A stretch of DNA of 64,000 bases from Pyrocephalus nanus (lineage: Eukaryota; Chordata; Aves; Passeriformes; Tyrannidae): contig CM076262.1 of NCBI GenBank assembly GCA_038380795.1, positions 69,460,629 to 69,524,628 of the forward strand. Direction: 5' to 3'. Positions 47,894 to 60,907 of this stretch are shown piece by piece (the first letter of the stretch is position 1; each line of letters opens with the position of its first letter). The position numbers were made by a program, and so were the translations under genes. Under the pieces are notes generated by a model that did not search any database, was not told the origin of the DNA, and saw nothing but the letters and a program-made list of their open reading frames with translations.

Positions 47894-48855
47894 CCATTCC
47901 TCAGTATTGTTGGCAAAGCCCTTCCCTGCAGGGAGTGAAATTAATCCCCTGGTGAGATTTGAATGCCAGCACTGCCTCTGTCTTCCTTTATCTCGAGACT
48001 TTGGTGCTTCTCAGCCCCTCTCCTGGGCTCAGGTGCAGCTGTGCTGCTTGGGCAGTGGGAGATGCTCAGCCTTGAGCCCCTGATGTTTGTGAGCTGCTCA
48101 CAGGCAGGATCACTGCAGAAAATCAGGTTCCTTCCACACCCCATGACATCAGATTGCAGTTGACCCAAGCCTTGAATGGTCTGATTCTTATAAATTGTGT
48201 TGTTCAGCTTTGTTGGCTGAGCTTAAGTAACTGAGTAGTCCAAAAACTGTAAAAGATCCTGGAAGCTTTGCATCCCTCTGACTGCATTTGGTAATTTTTT
48301 AGCTTTGTCCTCTTCATCCTGGATTAGCAAATGCTCTGAACGCCATCTGCCACCGTTTTAAGGAGCATTAGGAGTTTTAAAAGCTTTTCTGAGGTGTCTG
48401 TTGTAGCAAGTCAGCACATTCCTGATAATACACCAGGGATGTAGTTGCCTACGGAACACCATGTAAAGTAGGAGGGTGTTTAACCATTGGAGCTTTCTGT
48501 AGTGCCACTGAAACTGCATAGATTTGTCAGTGGGTTGGGGAGACCATGAGATCAGGTCCTTATTGATTTTAAAGTAATTAGTCATGGAATATCATCCTAG
48601 TTAACTTCCTAGAATTTTTAATAGCGTTTAACATTTCCAGCACTTTTGAAGTTTTCGAATTTGGGTACAATGAACACATGAACATTAAAATGAACACAAT
48701 GAACATTAAAAAAAAAGCACAATATACTATTCCCCTTAGTTAGTTTCTGTACTGTTATGTGTAAATAATGAGAAGGGATGCATTAAATACAATCTCATTG
48801 TAGACATCTGTAATGTGAGTGTCTATGCCTGAACTGCTCCTCTTAGACCCAGTTT

Positions 48856-48968
48856 TATAGTCACTGGAGAGAAACAATGGGCAGGATTCATCTAATCCTT
48901 TATGGATGTCTACTTTAGGATGAGATGAATCCTGTCCTGGAAGTGCCTGTTTCTCCCCAATGACTATA
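48856..48968. repeat. Hairpin-forming inverted repeat (MITE-like)
   Basis: Outer arms 48856-48876 and 48948-48968 are reverse complements at 19 of 21 positions. Inner arms 48882-48899 and 48917-48934 match at 17 of 18. The loop is 17 nt, with a 5/13-nt asymmetric internal bulge. The two outer mismatches are A-C on the plus strand but G-U wobbles on the minus strand, so a minus-strand RNA would pair over the full outer arm. Weaker similarity extends outward (ATGCCTG on both sides). It could be an old palindromic DNA transposon remnant or a structured RNA; the family is not recognised. Confidence 0.8.
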
Positions 48969-51349
48969 AAGGGAACTCACAGTGACTCACTCAGGTGCAG
49001 GCATGTGCATTTGGTGACATCAATTCCACAGCCAGACATTTGGAATGCAGAAGAGAAGTTGGCTCAGTTTACATACTTAGCGACAAAGAAAAGCTATGCA
49101 AGCTTCCTCTAATTATGAGAGCTGCACACATTGGCATTATAATGATGATGTGAGGTTCTAACTCAAAATTTTTCTTGGAATGTGGCGTGGTTTTCTGAGG
49201 AAGTCTTTTTTTTAAAAGCCTCCTCTTTCCTAAAAACCGGGTTTGGACTGAAAGCCACAGGTAGAATTGCTTGGCAACAATTTTGAGAAAAAAATCTGAG
49301 GATCCTGGGAGCACCTTTGAAAACAAACAGACAATTCCTATGAGAAAAAAACCCAAAACCATAAGTAGTAAGTTCTCTTTTTTTAGTGTCTGTGACTTGT
49401 GGTTACATCTTTATTGAAAGAGAAGTGCATCCACTCAATGGTCAACCTCGATTAAATGCAGTTAAAAGACCCCTCTTGGCAATGCTTTCTCCAAGTGCAC
49501 TCTTATTTTGAATCTTATCAAACCCTAAGCCTTAATGAGGTGATTTATTCTTCCTGCTCCCCGAAGAGCACAGTGAGCAAAAAAAGGGTGACACATGAAA
49601 GCATTGCAGACTCCCTTTTTTCCTCTTGCAAAGTAAATCTAACTAAAGGAGATGAAGCTTCCTCCAGTGACACTTTTCCTCAGAAGCTTCACAGATGCAC
49701 CCAAGATGTTTATCCCTCTTTAAAGCATCTTTATGCTTGATGAAGTAGGAGCAATTATTTTTGGGTGCTGCCTCAGTTAATTACTATTAAAATTAAGCAT
49801 TTGTCTCCTATCTTCTTCAAAGTAAGCTGGTGGTTGCCAGTCTTTGGGTTTTGCTACAGCAGCACACAGAGGGTGTTTATCAAGTTTCTTTAGCATAGAT
49901 ATGTGCAACTGGGGGCTAAATAATCTGTAACAAACCTCTCTGATAACCAAAAATTATTGGCCTCCTACAATTTCACTTCCAGTCATGTTGGCCAGTTCTT
50001 TAATCATCCCTGTGGCTGCCTTTGAACTCCTGGTAGTTTTTTGGTGTATTTCATGAAATGTTATGACAGAAATGAGAATTGGTGCTTTCAGGGAAGTAGC
50101 ACTGGTACCAGAAAAATAAATAATATAACTTCTCAGATGCTGCTAAGTGTTCCCCTGTCTCTGCAGCCAAGGACTGTCTGAGTCCCTTGTGCCTCCCATC
50201 ATGCAGGCAATTTATTTATGCTTTGATTATATATTGTGAACTGCAAATCTTTAAGAGTAACTGCTCTTTATAATTAAGCTTCCCCTTCTATTCTGGCTTA
50301 TTTTCTCCATTTCTCATTGTAGGACTTCATTAGAAAACTTATTCTTTCCTTGTGCTTGTTCTTCCCGCTCGTGTTGTGTCAGTGGTTTGTTCTCACCATC
50401 ATTTTACTCTTCCATTTTTTTTTCAGTCATCTGTTTTGAAGCTTTGGAGAGGGTTTTCCTCAGGCTGTTTGTGGATGTGTATGCACATATTTACACAAAG
50501 AGAGAGATGTGTTTACTCTGTTTCTACACACTCACACAACACATATATGTGTGTGCATGAAAAGTAATGCATAGCATAGGACCAAAAATGAGGGCCTGCA
50601 AGACCTCATTAGAAACAGACCTACTTGAAAAGGGGTTATTGTCTACAATTCCCTTTAAGAGTTTGTTATCTGGTTCTGTTACCTGTCACACTGGTTTCAC
50701 ATCTGCCATGTGCATGTATTGTGGTGTTCTTATTTCTTAGCCAAAATCACAGAATATGAGGAGGGTGTCAGGCAGCAGATTGTCCCAGGACAGCACAGGC
50801 AAGGTCCCTGGGCTGGTTTTGGCTGGGCTAAAGTTAATTTTCTTTCTAGTTGGCAGAGGGCTGTGTTTTTGGATTGTGCTGGAAGCATCATGATGACTGA
50901 CACCACTGATTATCTCAGAGTAAGCTGGTTGTGCAGGGATCACCTCCAAACCTGGCTCTGTGTTCCCTCTCCCCACTCTTCTGCTTCTCTGGAGAGATTC
51001 TGTGGCAGCTCCCAGAAAAGCTGATTAATTTATTGATAAAAGGAAATGTGATTACCTGATGCTTTGACACTTAATGAAGAGGGAATGTTATGAAAAACGT
51101 TCAGACCCAGGTGATGAACACAAGGAAAAGTCTTCTTGGGTCTCGTGTTTTCTTCTCACACTGAGATCTGCATAGTAACCTCTAGCAAATATTAAGATAC
51201 ATTGATTTGTTTAGCAAAACACTGTTCTCCTGCCTAGCTGCTGGATGTGAATCGTTCAACAGAGCCCCAGCAAACACATTATTGATGCCTGAACGTGTGT
51301 GAATTTGTAACATGATTAAATATTTATGTAACTTTGAGTGTGTTTTCAG

Positions 51350-51407
51350 CTACTGTGGGAAATCCATGTAAACCAAGACATTTCCACCTGTCTTGGAGTT
51401 AACAAAA
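51350..51407 (+). pseudogene. Weak EFCAB6-like exon candidate
   Basis: A TGTTTTCAG acceptor and an AAAA|GTAAGT donor bracket 58 bp, open only in phase 0: LLWEIHVNQDISTCLGVNK. Its place in the order would suit the half-EF-hand after the third EF-hand of EFCAB6. Sequence similarity is slight and I give it little weight. Confidence 0.18.
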
Positions 51408-52307
51408 GTAAGTTCCTTGCTAATTTTTTTTTTTTTTCAGGAAATAGAAGTAGAATTGAACTTGAATATCTTCTGTTCCAGGACTTAAATCCACTCATGT
51501 TCTTATCTAAAAGTTTTTAACAGGTTCATGCAGCTTCGTTCTTCTATTTCATCACATCACTGCCCAACCCACAAAGAATGGTTTTCTCCCTCTTTCTTTG
51601 AGCTGATGTATTTTTCTAAATTCTTCTCAGTCTGCTGGAGTCCAAAATGCTCCTGGTCCCTACCTTTTTAATCCATATTCTGTAAGCAAATTTCCAACCT
51701 TTCTAATGTGCAAGCTAGAAATATAATATTCCTTTCAACTGTACTGCAAATTTGACTTTAAAATGTTGAATTAGATTGATGTCTTATAAAAGGATGAGTG
51801 AAGCACCCTTTGATATTCTGTTGTGAGTCTTGTGAGATTGTGATTTACTTCAAAGCTCAGATCCTGGTAAAAATATTGTTATGCGAGTATTTCAACACCA
51901 AAGAAATAGCAATAAACAACTTCTCTAACCTCCTGTAATGTTCTCAGGAAGTTTCTCCATTTATAGACACAAACAAAAATTAAAATTTAAAAATAAAATT
52001 AAAAATTAGAATAATCTGAGTGGGCAGTATTTGGTATAACTAAGTTGTGCTTTTTAAAGTCTAAAATATTATTGCTCTGTTATTTTTATACATTCCATTA
52101 TATGAAGTTAATTTTTGATAGTTTATGTTGATATGAGGTGTCCCAATCATTGGTATTTTTGTGTCATTTGAAGATGAGACATAATTCTTTTATGACTTTC
52201 AGAGTTATGTTGCTGCATCTCCTGCAAATTTAGAAACTTAGAATTGCAGTATCAAGTTGTTACCTTTCACCTGCATTGTTAGGGTTTTTTTTATTATTAT
52301 CTTTCAG

Positions 52308-52484
52308 GAGGAGATAGTTCACCTCAGGATGAGGATGGTATTGGAAAGTCTCCTACCTCTAGTTCTTAAATGGATCAGATTCATAAGAGGAACAAAACTG
52401 GTTTATCTATCTCCTGTGCTGAAATATGGCATCAGAGTTCTAAAATGTTTCAAGGAACACGGTGGGTTTAGTGTTATATCTTAA
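52308..52484 (+). pseudogene. EFCAB6: EFCAB6 exon, EF-hand with lost frame
   Basis: Directly after a TTATCTTTCAG acceptor, EEIVHLRMRMVLESLLPLVL aligns without gaps to human EEIVHDTITRNLQAFYNMLR. There are six identities, including the first five residues, and several conservative changes (Q/E, A/S, F/L, M/L). Beyond about 52365 that frame loses EF-hand character and ends at TAA 52482-52484. The next frame gives NKTGLSISCAEIW, which looks more like the expected loop (human DTGRIGRNNF). A frameshift near 52365-52372 would explain this. No clear donor follows. The start of the match is good; the lesion is an inference. Confidence 0.45.
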
Positions 52485-55400
52485 AACCACAGAGCACGAA
52501 TTCCCATTTAATGTTACCCACTCAAAGAGACCAATTGGTTGTGATTGATATTTAAATTAAAGACAGGCATTAATATGTGCAGGATAAAGCTACACTTTAA
52601 TGGGGGACATTTTGGAAAAGCAGGGGAGGTGTCACAAGTGTGTGACATCCAAGTACAACTGCTTAGTAATGAATGCACATCCCCGTGGTCCCTGTGCACA
52701 CAGCAGAAACTACAGGCAAGGTGAGTCTCTTTTGATGAAGAGATAAAAGCAGTGTGAGAGATGAAGTTAATGAGAATCAGAACTGTGTGGTAATTATGGT
52801 AAGTTCATATTACACAATATAAACAGAGTGCTGTCGTGTATTTGTAAAAGGTTTATGTTTGCAATCTGCCGTCTGATTGCGAAGTACCTGCCATCTGACT
52901 TTTCTTCTAGCCTTTGGATTCCTTTCTGTGTTTAGCTTTTTGGATAGGAACTGTCCTTCCCAGTTCCCCGGCCCTCACCAGGCACAGAGCTGTGCCAAGA
53001 TGCCTTCCTGTCAGCTTTGATGGAATGCCATGATATGTATGTCCCACACACTGGACTGTGTGGTCCTCCCTTTAGTGGACAAGCTGGATTTATTTTTATT
53101 TTTTGTTATTACTTTGATTTTCTACACACTGCACTCCTTAACTTGTAGACTCCGTGTTACCAAACTGAGCGAGCAAATAATAGACTGGAAAAAAAATTAA
53201 AGCTCTCAGTCTGGTTGACACAAGCAAAAGAAGCACTGGGTGTATCTTCAGAAGAACTACTGGCATTTTTTTATTAGATCATTTTATATTGATGATATAC
53301 CACAATTCCTTTCTAATATAATTACATAAAAACTGGTCTTTTTAGCTCTGCAGTATTTCATCTGTATACACATATATGACCACAGAAAGAAAGAATTCAC
53401 TTAGCAGTTTATAGGAAAAGAAATCAGTTTCCTACATTGCAGTAGATAATAATAATGCTTGCAACAGTCAGGCCATGATTCAGTAAGGCACTTTACTACA
53501 TGATTTTAATTCATTTACTGATGTGCAGCACTACTGAATGTAGTTGTTAACAAAGGCAAAGATATTGGAGATGGTGAAAAGACAGGCTGAAAAAAGAGCT
53601 ATTTAATCCCCAGCATCTGAAGGCTCCCACTGTGAAAGAAATATATGTAAAATGGCTTATATTTATACATAACATTATGATTTTTTTTGTTGTGTGATGC
53701 TGGACTGGGTTAGATAATGATCTGGGCAATAGAATCTAAATCCTTTTGACTAAATAAAACTGAACTTGCAAAGCTGCCAAATACCAAATCTTTAATAAAA
53801 CCCGAAGTGGTAGGCCTTAATGTTCCCATGTTATGTAAGGTTTGAACAAAACGTGATTTAGTTTTATCATAAGAGATATTTCGTCTTCCTGGGTAAGACC
53901 CAGTCACTGTGTAAAATTGTTTCTTGTGAAGTACAAGCTGGTTTTGTAGCTTCAGCACCAGCTTCCCTCAGTTATTTGCTGGGGGAGGTAGGTATATCAT
54001 CAGGTTTTGCTTCCATATGATTTAATGCAGTGACAACAGTCTCTAAAGAAAATTCAAATACCAGATAGTAGTTTCACAGGACCATTATCTTTTGATTGCC
54101 AAACTTTAAAGTATTTCCCAGACCAACTGATGAAGTAAATAATTGCTCATCCTCTGTATTATTACTGCCACCCTGGATCTCTGTGGAGGACTAAAGGGAA
54201 ACAGAATTTTCTTAGGGTGAATTTTATGAACAGAGAGATATTTGTCTAGTGCTTAGCCAGGAAAACTGAATCATTGAAGGAACTATTTACTCCTAATTTT
54301 TCTGTTATTGTTCCACAGCCTTTATTTTTCTTTTCCTTCTTTCCGCCCATTATCTTTCCTCAGGTTTCTTTAGAGAAAATAAAGAAACAATTAAAAAAAA
54401 AAGGGAAGAAAGTTCAGGAACAAATTAAAAACTATAAAATGCCATAGAAAAGAGTTGTAATAAACCCATATGTAAAACTCACCTACATAAATTGTGGATA
54501 TTACTGAGATGGGAACTGAGATAAAAAAACTATGCTGTAAGTGTAGCAAAACAACAGTATCCTGGTTCTTTTGCACCAAGTTATCCACTGCCTGTTACCT
54601 TGCAGTCCAAATGAATATCCATTGGCAACAGAATGCAACTGGGCATCTGATTCTGGATAAACATCATCCCTGAGAGATAACTGACCCTCAGCAGCCAGGT
54701 CAGGAGTGCAGTTAGATCCAGCCCAGCTGCCCTGAAGGATGCACAAAACACATGCAAAGGAAGCATGAGAAAAGAAAGAAGGGGGTTCAACAGCAGTAGG
54801 TCTCAGATGTTTCAGACCAACACACCACTGTCCACAGCCAAAATTCCCCAAGGCTTGCCATGTTATGTCTTTAACTGAAATCTCTGCTTTTGCTCTGGTC
54901 TCTGACTGTCATGGGTGACATCTGAAAACTGCAGCCTTAGATAAAGTTGTGTCCAAACACAGAATGTTTAGTTGAGTGTTTGGTTGCTGTTCTGAAGTTA
55001 ATCATGAAGCAAGTCCTGCCACAGATGAATCAGCACTGATAAATTTAGGCTCATGTGCTACCCGTGGATGTTCTGAGAGTTCTATCAGGAGCTAATAACA
55101 GATAGCACCTGATGGATTTTTGTGTGAACTTAAAGCAGTAGCTGATAGCAATTTAGACTCAACTTGGCTCATCTCAAAGTTTTCTCAAACCCAGCAACAT
55201 TGAGTCAGACACAGTTTTGTGTGAATATTGATTCCAGAGCAGGTAAGAAGTGAAATGCTGTTGATTAACTGTTCCAGATGTGACCTGGTTTGTGCAAAGC
55301 AAGTTTACCTATCTATTAATCTAGGGCACAGCAAACTAAATAATCTACTCCAAGGTAATGGAAAGGGTGTTGTAGCTTCATTGCCATAGTTTTAGTCTTC

Positions 55401-56718
55401 CATCCAGTGAATATTTCAACTGTATGTTCACTGGTGACTGGAACAGATGCAGTTATTTTAGGTGAGGATGATCTGGCAGTGTAAAATGACATATTGAAAT
55501 CAGCATTGCTTTAGTAAATGTTTGTTCTTCTTTATGCTTGTGATGGAAAGATCAGAAGGAATTAGTCTTGTTAGGTTTTACATAACCAAGATGAAGACTT
55601 CCAGGAGTTAACTGAGGTAACTTAAACAAAACAGAGTGGATATCTTGATTACCAGACTGTTTCAGTGCTGAAACAGTCAATATTTAGTCTCTTATGCCTG
55701 TTTCCTTTCCAGAAATAAGCCAATAATTTGCTTTACTGAATTATTCTAAGAAATAACCTAAGTTTCAGTTTTCAAATGTACTTCTTAATATTAAGAAGCT
55801 GCTCATAAATCTCTATATCAACTCTCTTTTAGGTTTGCATTAGTACACCCACTGACTAATTCTATATTTGTCACTTAAAATAAGCATCCCAAGGGAAGTA
55901 AATGCTACCATGAGGAAAGGCAGGTAAAGGAAATGTTAAAGATTGCCACTTTGGGATGAAATACCACTAGGAATGGCACAGTAGCCACTCATTACCCTGG
56001 CAGCTGTGGTTTCACTCCTAGAAAGTGGTTCTGCCTGGAGGAGTAGGTTGTTCTGGACTAGGTTTGTACCCAGCTCTTGATGAGAAGCAGCTGCCAGGAA
56101 GCCCCAGTGTCCCGGAATCCTTTTGCTTTGTGTCTGGAGTGGTGATGCCAACTCTACCAGTGTGGCTCACCCTGCACAGAAGGCAGGTTACAGGTGGTAC
56201 CAACGAAAAAGGACAACATCCTCAAGGAAGTTCTTCAGTTTTACCATTCTTATAGGAAATAAGCCAGTCAGAGGAATCTTAAAAGCAGCAGTGGGCAGAA
56301 CCTGGAACTAATCTAGGCCCCCAACAAGCTGAGACGACCCAAAGGGCATCTCAACCTCCTCCCTCTCACCTGAAACTTTGCATAGCACAGGTTTTAGTCA
56401 GGTCTGCAGTTATGCTGAGATGGGTTTTTTTGGTCAAAATGTGATCCTGGTTTTGTTTCTTCTCAGAACCTTCTGTTTTTAATACACTCAATTTATGACA
56501 GCAAAACACTCAGTGTTAGTGCTGCAGACAGATCCTGAAGCAGGTTCAGTGAGCCAGATTTTATCCATGTTTTCCCTTGTGCAAACCCATTGTCTTCAAA
56601 TAATGCCTTTTGTTTGTTTGTTTTTTTGTTCTAGCTTGTAATACTGAGTGATAACGTGGTTTCAGTAAGTGTTAGGATTGTTCCATGTGGTAACACCATC
56701 ATAGTTTAACCACAGTGT

Positions 56719-56722
<4 letters not shown>

Positions 56723-56762
<40 letters not shown>
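56723..56762 (-). repeat. Poly-T tract, 40 T
   Basis: Forty T's followed by CCCCCAG, so the tract also reads as an extreme pyrimidine tract before an acceptor. The frame after it (GKIFTRLCIPMVLSVLVLS) faintly recalls human EFCAB6 GRILYKKLLACIG and VSPVLVP. That is too weak to call an exon. Confidence 0.85.
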
Positions 56763-58924
56763 CCCCCAGCACTACTAATTGATTCAACTGTTCAGTGGAG
56801 GAGATCCACTCAGATAAATACACGGAAAATGGGGAAGATTTTCACAAGACTTTGCATTCCTATGGTTCTGAGTGTACTGGTACTATCAGCAGAAGTCCTA
56901 CAGCTGTGTTGACCCTCTTTGTCAGATCAACAATTCATGATCGTGTGTGAGTTGTAACATATTTAAAGCAATTTCTTTTTCTTACCATAACTTTATTCTT
57001 GTCTCTTAATATGACATCTGTAGCTGGAGACATTAAATATTTTGGTTTGCCTTAAGCATGTAGAAAAGATCAGTGGAAGAGATGCCCCAATCCTCATGTG
57101 ATCAGCTTTTAAATGCCTTATTTAGTTTCAGAATGCTGGAAACTGTTGTGAGTTTGACATTATTTCAGCATTTCAAAGGTGAGACAAGCCTTTTCAACAA
57201 AGGAGATCTGTGCTGCACATCCAAGACATTATTGAGCATTGTTTAGTATTTCCAAACACAATGAAATCAAAGCTAATTAATGTCTTTCTTCAGTAGACCA
57301 TTGTTGTAAAGAACAAGGAATTGAAATTTAATGCTGTCAACATGAAATCTAATTTGCAATATGAGTGGGCTCCCCAAAGTGAGGAGTCAAAAGAGCTACA
57401 AGCATGGGGAGCAAGGGGTCAAAATATCACTGCCCCAAGAAGAGGGAATTGCGTTAATCATTTTATTGCAATAGCATTTCAGTCAGTTTATAATCAGGTA
57501 TAATTTACTCTCTCAGGAGCTCTCATTTTCTCTGCTTACGGCCAGTGACTTTCAGAAACACGTGGAATTCTTTCCTACCTTTGAAAACATAATAGGAAAA
57601 TCAAAGAAAATCATTTCCAGCCCGACCCCCCCCAACCCGGTGTCCTGCTGATCATTGTGCGTGAGGGGCAACAGCATCAATGGGAAATGGCTTTTGGAAA
57701 ATCATCTTTGATCCTGAAATACGAATGGGCACGAGCGTGTGATCAGTGAAACAAATTCTACCGTGCACATTTTTGCTCTCCATAAATATCTTAAGAGCAA
57801 ACTTTGGGTGTTGTGCACGGGGTTCATGGAAGTCACGCTGCCAGCACAGTGTGCTATAACTGTGTGCTTTCACCATTTGTCAGTTTTATGGTCTGTGTTG
57901 TGCGGTATGTAATTAGTCATTGATCGTGAACAAACAATTATCCTTTGAATTACCTGGGACTCACAGTCACGCAATTTTCTAAATAATGTCCCTACCATTA
58001 TTTGGGTCAATGAGAGTTCTGTACTGTAAGAGAAGTCAGGAATTACAGCCACTTTGAATTGAAAAGTGGCCTTGACTTGAAATTCTAACCACTGCCTGTA
58101 AGAAAATAATATAGAGGAAGGTGTAGAGAGGCAAACTGTTATGGTTCAATTCATTCATCATTGTGGCTGTTTACCTTCTGTTTTTAAAGGAAGCAAGATA
58201 AACTGTGTGAGATCAGAACACTGAGGTTGTGTTCCAGCAAAGCACAGGAAGATGTGGATACAATAATCTTGGGATTTTTTTAGAGAATGGAGTCTTTTAG
58301 AGAATGGAATCTTAGAAATTCTTTTAGAATGTGGAGCCCATCTGCATATTTGCGTTATTGAACTTTAGCACTGGTGAAAAGTTCAGGTGTCTGTGTTTAG
58401 CAAATCAAGATCCCAGCTGGGATGGCTTAGGCATCTTTTGTAGGAAGAACATAATCTAAAATATGTTCTCTGAAAGACAGAGTTTGCATTCTATTGTCAG
58501 AGACTTTCAGGGACATGTTTAGAAAACAGGGTCTCATTCACACCATGTTAATTCCTCTCAACAAAAATTTCTTAAGGCACCTGTTCTTAAGCGATATCAC
58601 TCATCAGGGCCATGGTCTGGGGAGCTGATGACCCCACTGGAGGAGAAATGTAATTCATGCAGTAATTTAAGGAGAGAAGTTGTACTCAACAATGCAGTAG
58701 TTGGCCTGCTTGATTGGAGAAGTATTTGGTATAGGTAATTAGATTAGAATGGCTCAACCATGGGACATATTCCCTAAAATCTCCTTTTTTGTAATCTTTT
58801 AGAGCTGTCATTCTGTGATTGAGCCTGACTATGACTTTGCCTCACATCTTTTTATCAGTCTATATTTCTCAGTTACAAATGTGGCGTTAATTTTTACGTT
58901 AAGTCCTATTTAAGACCATCCCAG

Positions 58925-58987
58925 GAAAACGCTGTGGATTATGTAGAGAAACAGTGGATGGCACTGTTCATTCGCTACTCTAAAGTG
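58925..58987 (+). other. Exon-like segment, helix-E-like reading
   Basis: A CATCCCAG acceptor and a GTG|GTAAGA donor bracket 63 bp, open in phase 0: AVDYVEKQWMALFIRYSKV. The spacing of hydrophobic residues suits the entering helix of an EF-hand. The reading can be lined up with human EFCAB6 Q-D-P-A-F...F-L-D-F-S-K-E if three residues are missing. It could equally be chance. Confidence 0.28.
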
Positions 58988-60907
58988 GTAAGAAATGCCA
59001 GGTTTAAAGAGGCTGTATTTTAAAATAATAAGAAGTGGGGAGGAAAAAAAAAAAGGAAAGGAAAAGGTAATTGACTCCTCTAAATGCACACACACTGGCT
59101 TAGGACTATCACATCTGTGCTGGGAGTGTCATAACCAGATTGGGGATTTAGCACGGGTGCTTTAAGGGATGCAGGGCTTTTGAGCAAAAGGTGATGAAGA
59201 GACTGAATTACACTCTGAATTCCAGTGGTTCAGCTACATCAGTCTTATTTATTTGAAATGATACTTCTGCTTTGGGGGGCTTCTACTGTAATTGGACTTT
59301 TGCATTGATGTGACTCATCCGGAGGCACTCGAGGACGATCCGGCTGTTGCTGCAGCAGAGTAGCTGGAATGCCTGTCCCAGATGGCTTCCTGTGAGATGA
59401 CATTCAGGCTGGGGAAAGGAGGGAACAATTTTTAAGGGTTATTTGGAAGCCTTTTATGGATTAGGCTCACAAAGCAGATGTTACTCGGTAGTGTTCACAG
59501 CCATTTTCTGTGTGAAGGCTACACTTGTTTTAGCAAAGCAGAGCTTCACAATCACTGGAAAATGGAGACTCTTTCCCCTCCCTCTCACCCCCCCCCCGAC
59601 ACTTTCTGCCCTGCAGTATATATGGTGTGGATTGGATTTCTCAAAAGAAGTGAAGGCTTTGATTTCTTTTCTCCTCTCACAGGCATGGGAGGCACTGGAT
59701 ATGTTCTGCTACAAGTGAGGGTTTTTTTACCACAGGTATTTTTTTTAGTGTCTTCCAAATAGAAGTGGAGTATTCCACTTGCAATCAGTGGAGTGCAGAG
59801 TATGCCATGTGTCCCCAGCATGGAGGGACGGGAGCCTTCTGCTTTCAACCAGGAATGCTCCAAAGCTTTATGAGCTTGAAGGAAATCCTGGAAGGTTAAA
59901 TAGCTCAGGAAAGCGGTGACAGCGATGACAACAGCTCTGATTCCAGAGTCCTCCTAATTTATACAGGAATGATTTAAGAGGGTAATTTAAGAGGCCCAGG
60001 GGACCACCAGCTGGAAGTTGCCCTCAGAGTAACACGGGGATGAACAAATAGTGTGACTGCTCCTGGGCTGCTGAGGTTAGGCAGCCAGTGATTTTAATTT
60101 ATATTCATATGCCAGACACCAAACTAAGGTAAACAAGGGCTTTCATTCATGATTTCTGGCAGATTTAGTTGTGCAGTGGCTGTGATTTTAGCTCCTTCTT
60201 CCACCTACGCAGCTGAATTTGACAGGTCAGTGTGGGGTGAGCCAAGTTTCTTCCCAGTGTCTGCCATGTAATTCCAATTCCAAAGGGTATTGGGTGGGGT
60301 ATTCCAAAGGGTGACTGTGGATAGGGGAGGCTTTTGTATTCTAGGATCCTTCTAGAGTCAATGGAGCTCTTCAGGGTAATGATACAGTGCTTAAATTAGA
60401 TTCCTGTTTTCTCTTTAGGCAACAGAAGGAGCCTGCAAAGGCTAATTTCCAGTGCATAAGGAAAACCTTTTTAATAATGCCCTTAACTGTGTATAGAAAG
60501 GAAATGTATTACTTTGATCGTCTTTGCCTTAAGACACTTGTATTATGTATTGTTCTCACCCTCCCAAATTATTTTAAATTCTTATTTTATCCAGGTTATG
60601 CAATAAATGCAAGGGTAACTCTTTTGATAGAATCTTTTACAAGATGCTTTTGGATAACTTAAAAGTTGCTGTTCTTTCTTTCTGCTGACTTTTAAATGGT
60701 ATCAGCTCACATGTATCAAAGGAAAAACAACAAAGAGAAAAGAAAAAAGGCAAACAGACCTTTCAAAAAGGTACTGTTATTAGAGACAATTTTCTGTTTA
60801 ATATAAAGAAAAATATGTATAGAAAAGAGACTTTTTCAGATAGACTGTGGATACATGCTGTTTTTTTAATGGTGAGTGCTGTCCTTGGCTGATCTCTCAT
60901 TTTGCAG

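Larger units (their letters stand above)
46503..52307 (+). other. Intron-like DNA, with hairpin and poly-T
   Basis: It holds a 37-T tract (47850-47886), a 113-nt inverted repeat (48856-48968), an AACATTAAAATGAACACAATG mini-repeat (about 48669-48710) and a TG/TA microsatellite near 50537-50556. A GC-richer patch at 47330-47580 opens two plus-strand frames without recognisable domains. A 58-bp exon-like unit at 51350-51407 could be another EFCAB6 remnant. Confidence 0.55.
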
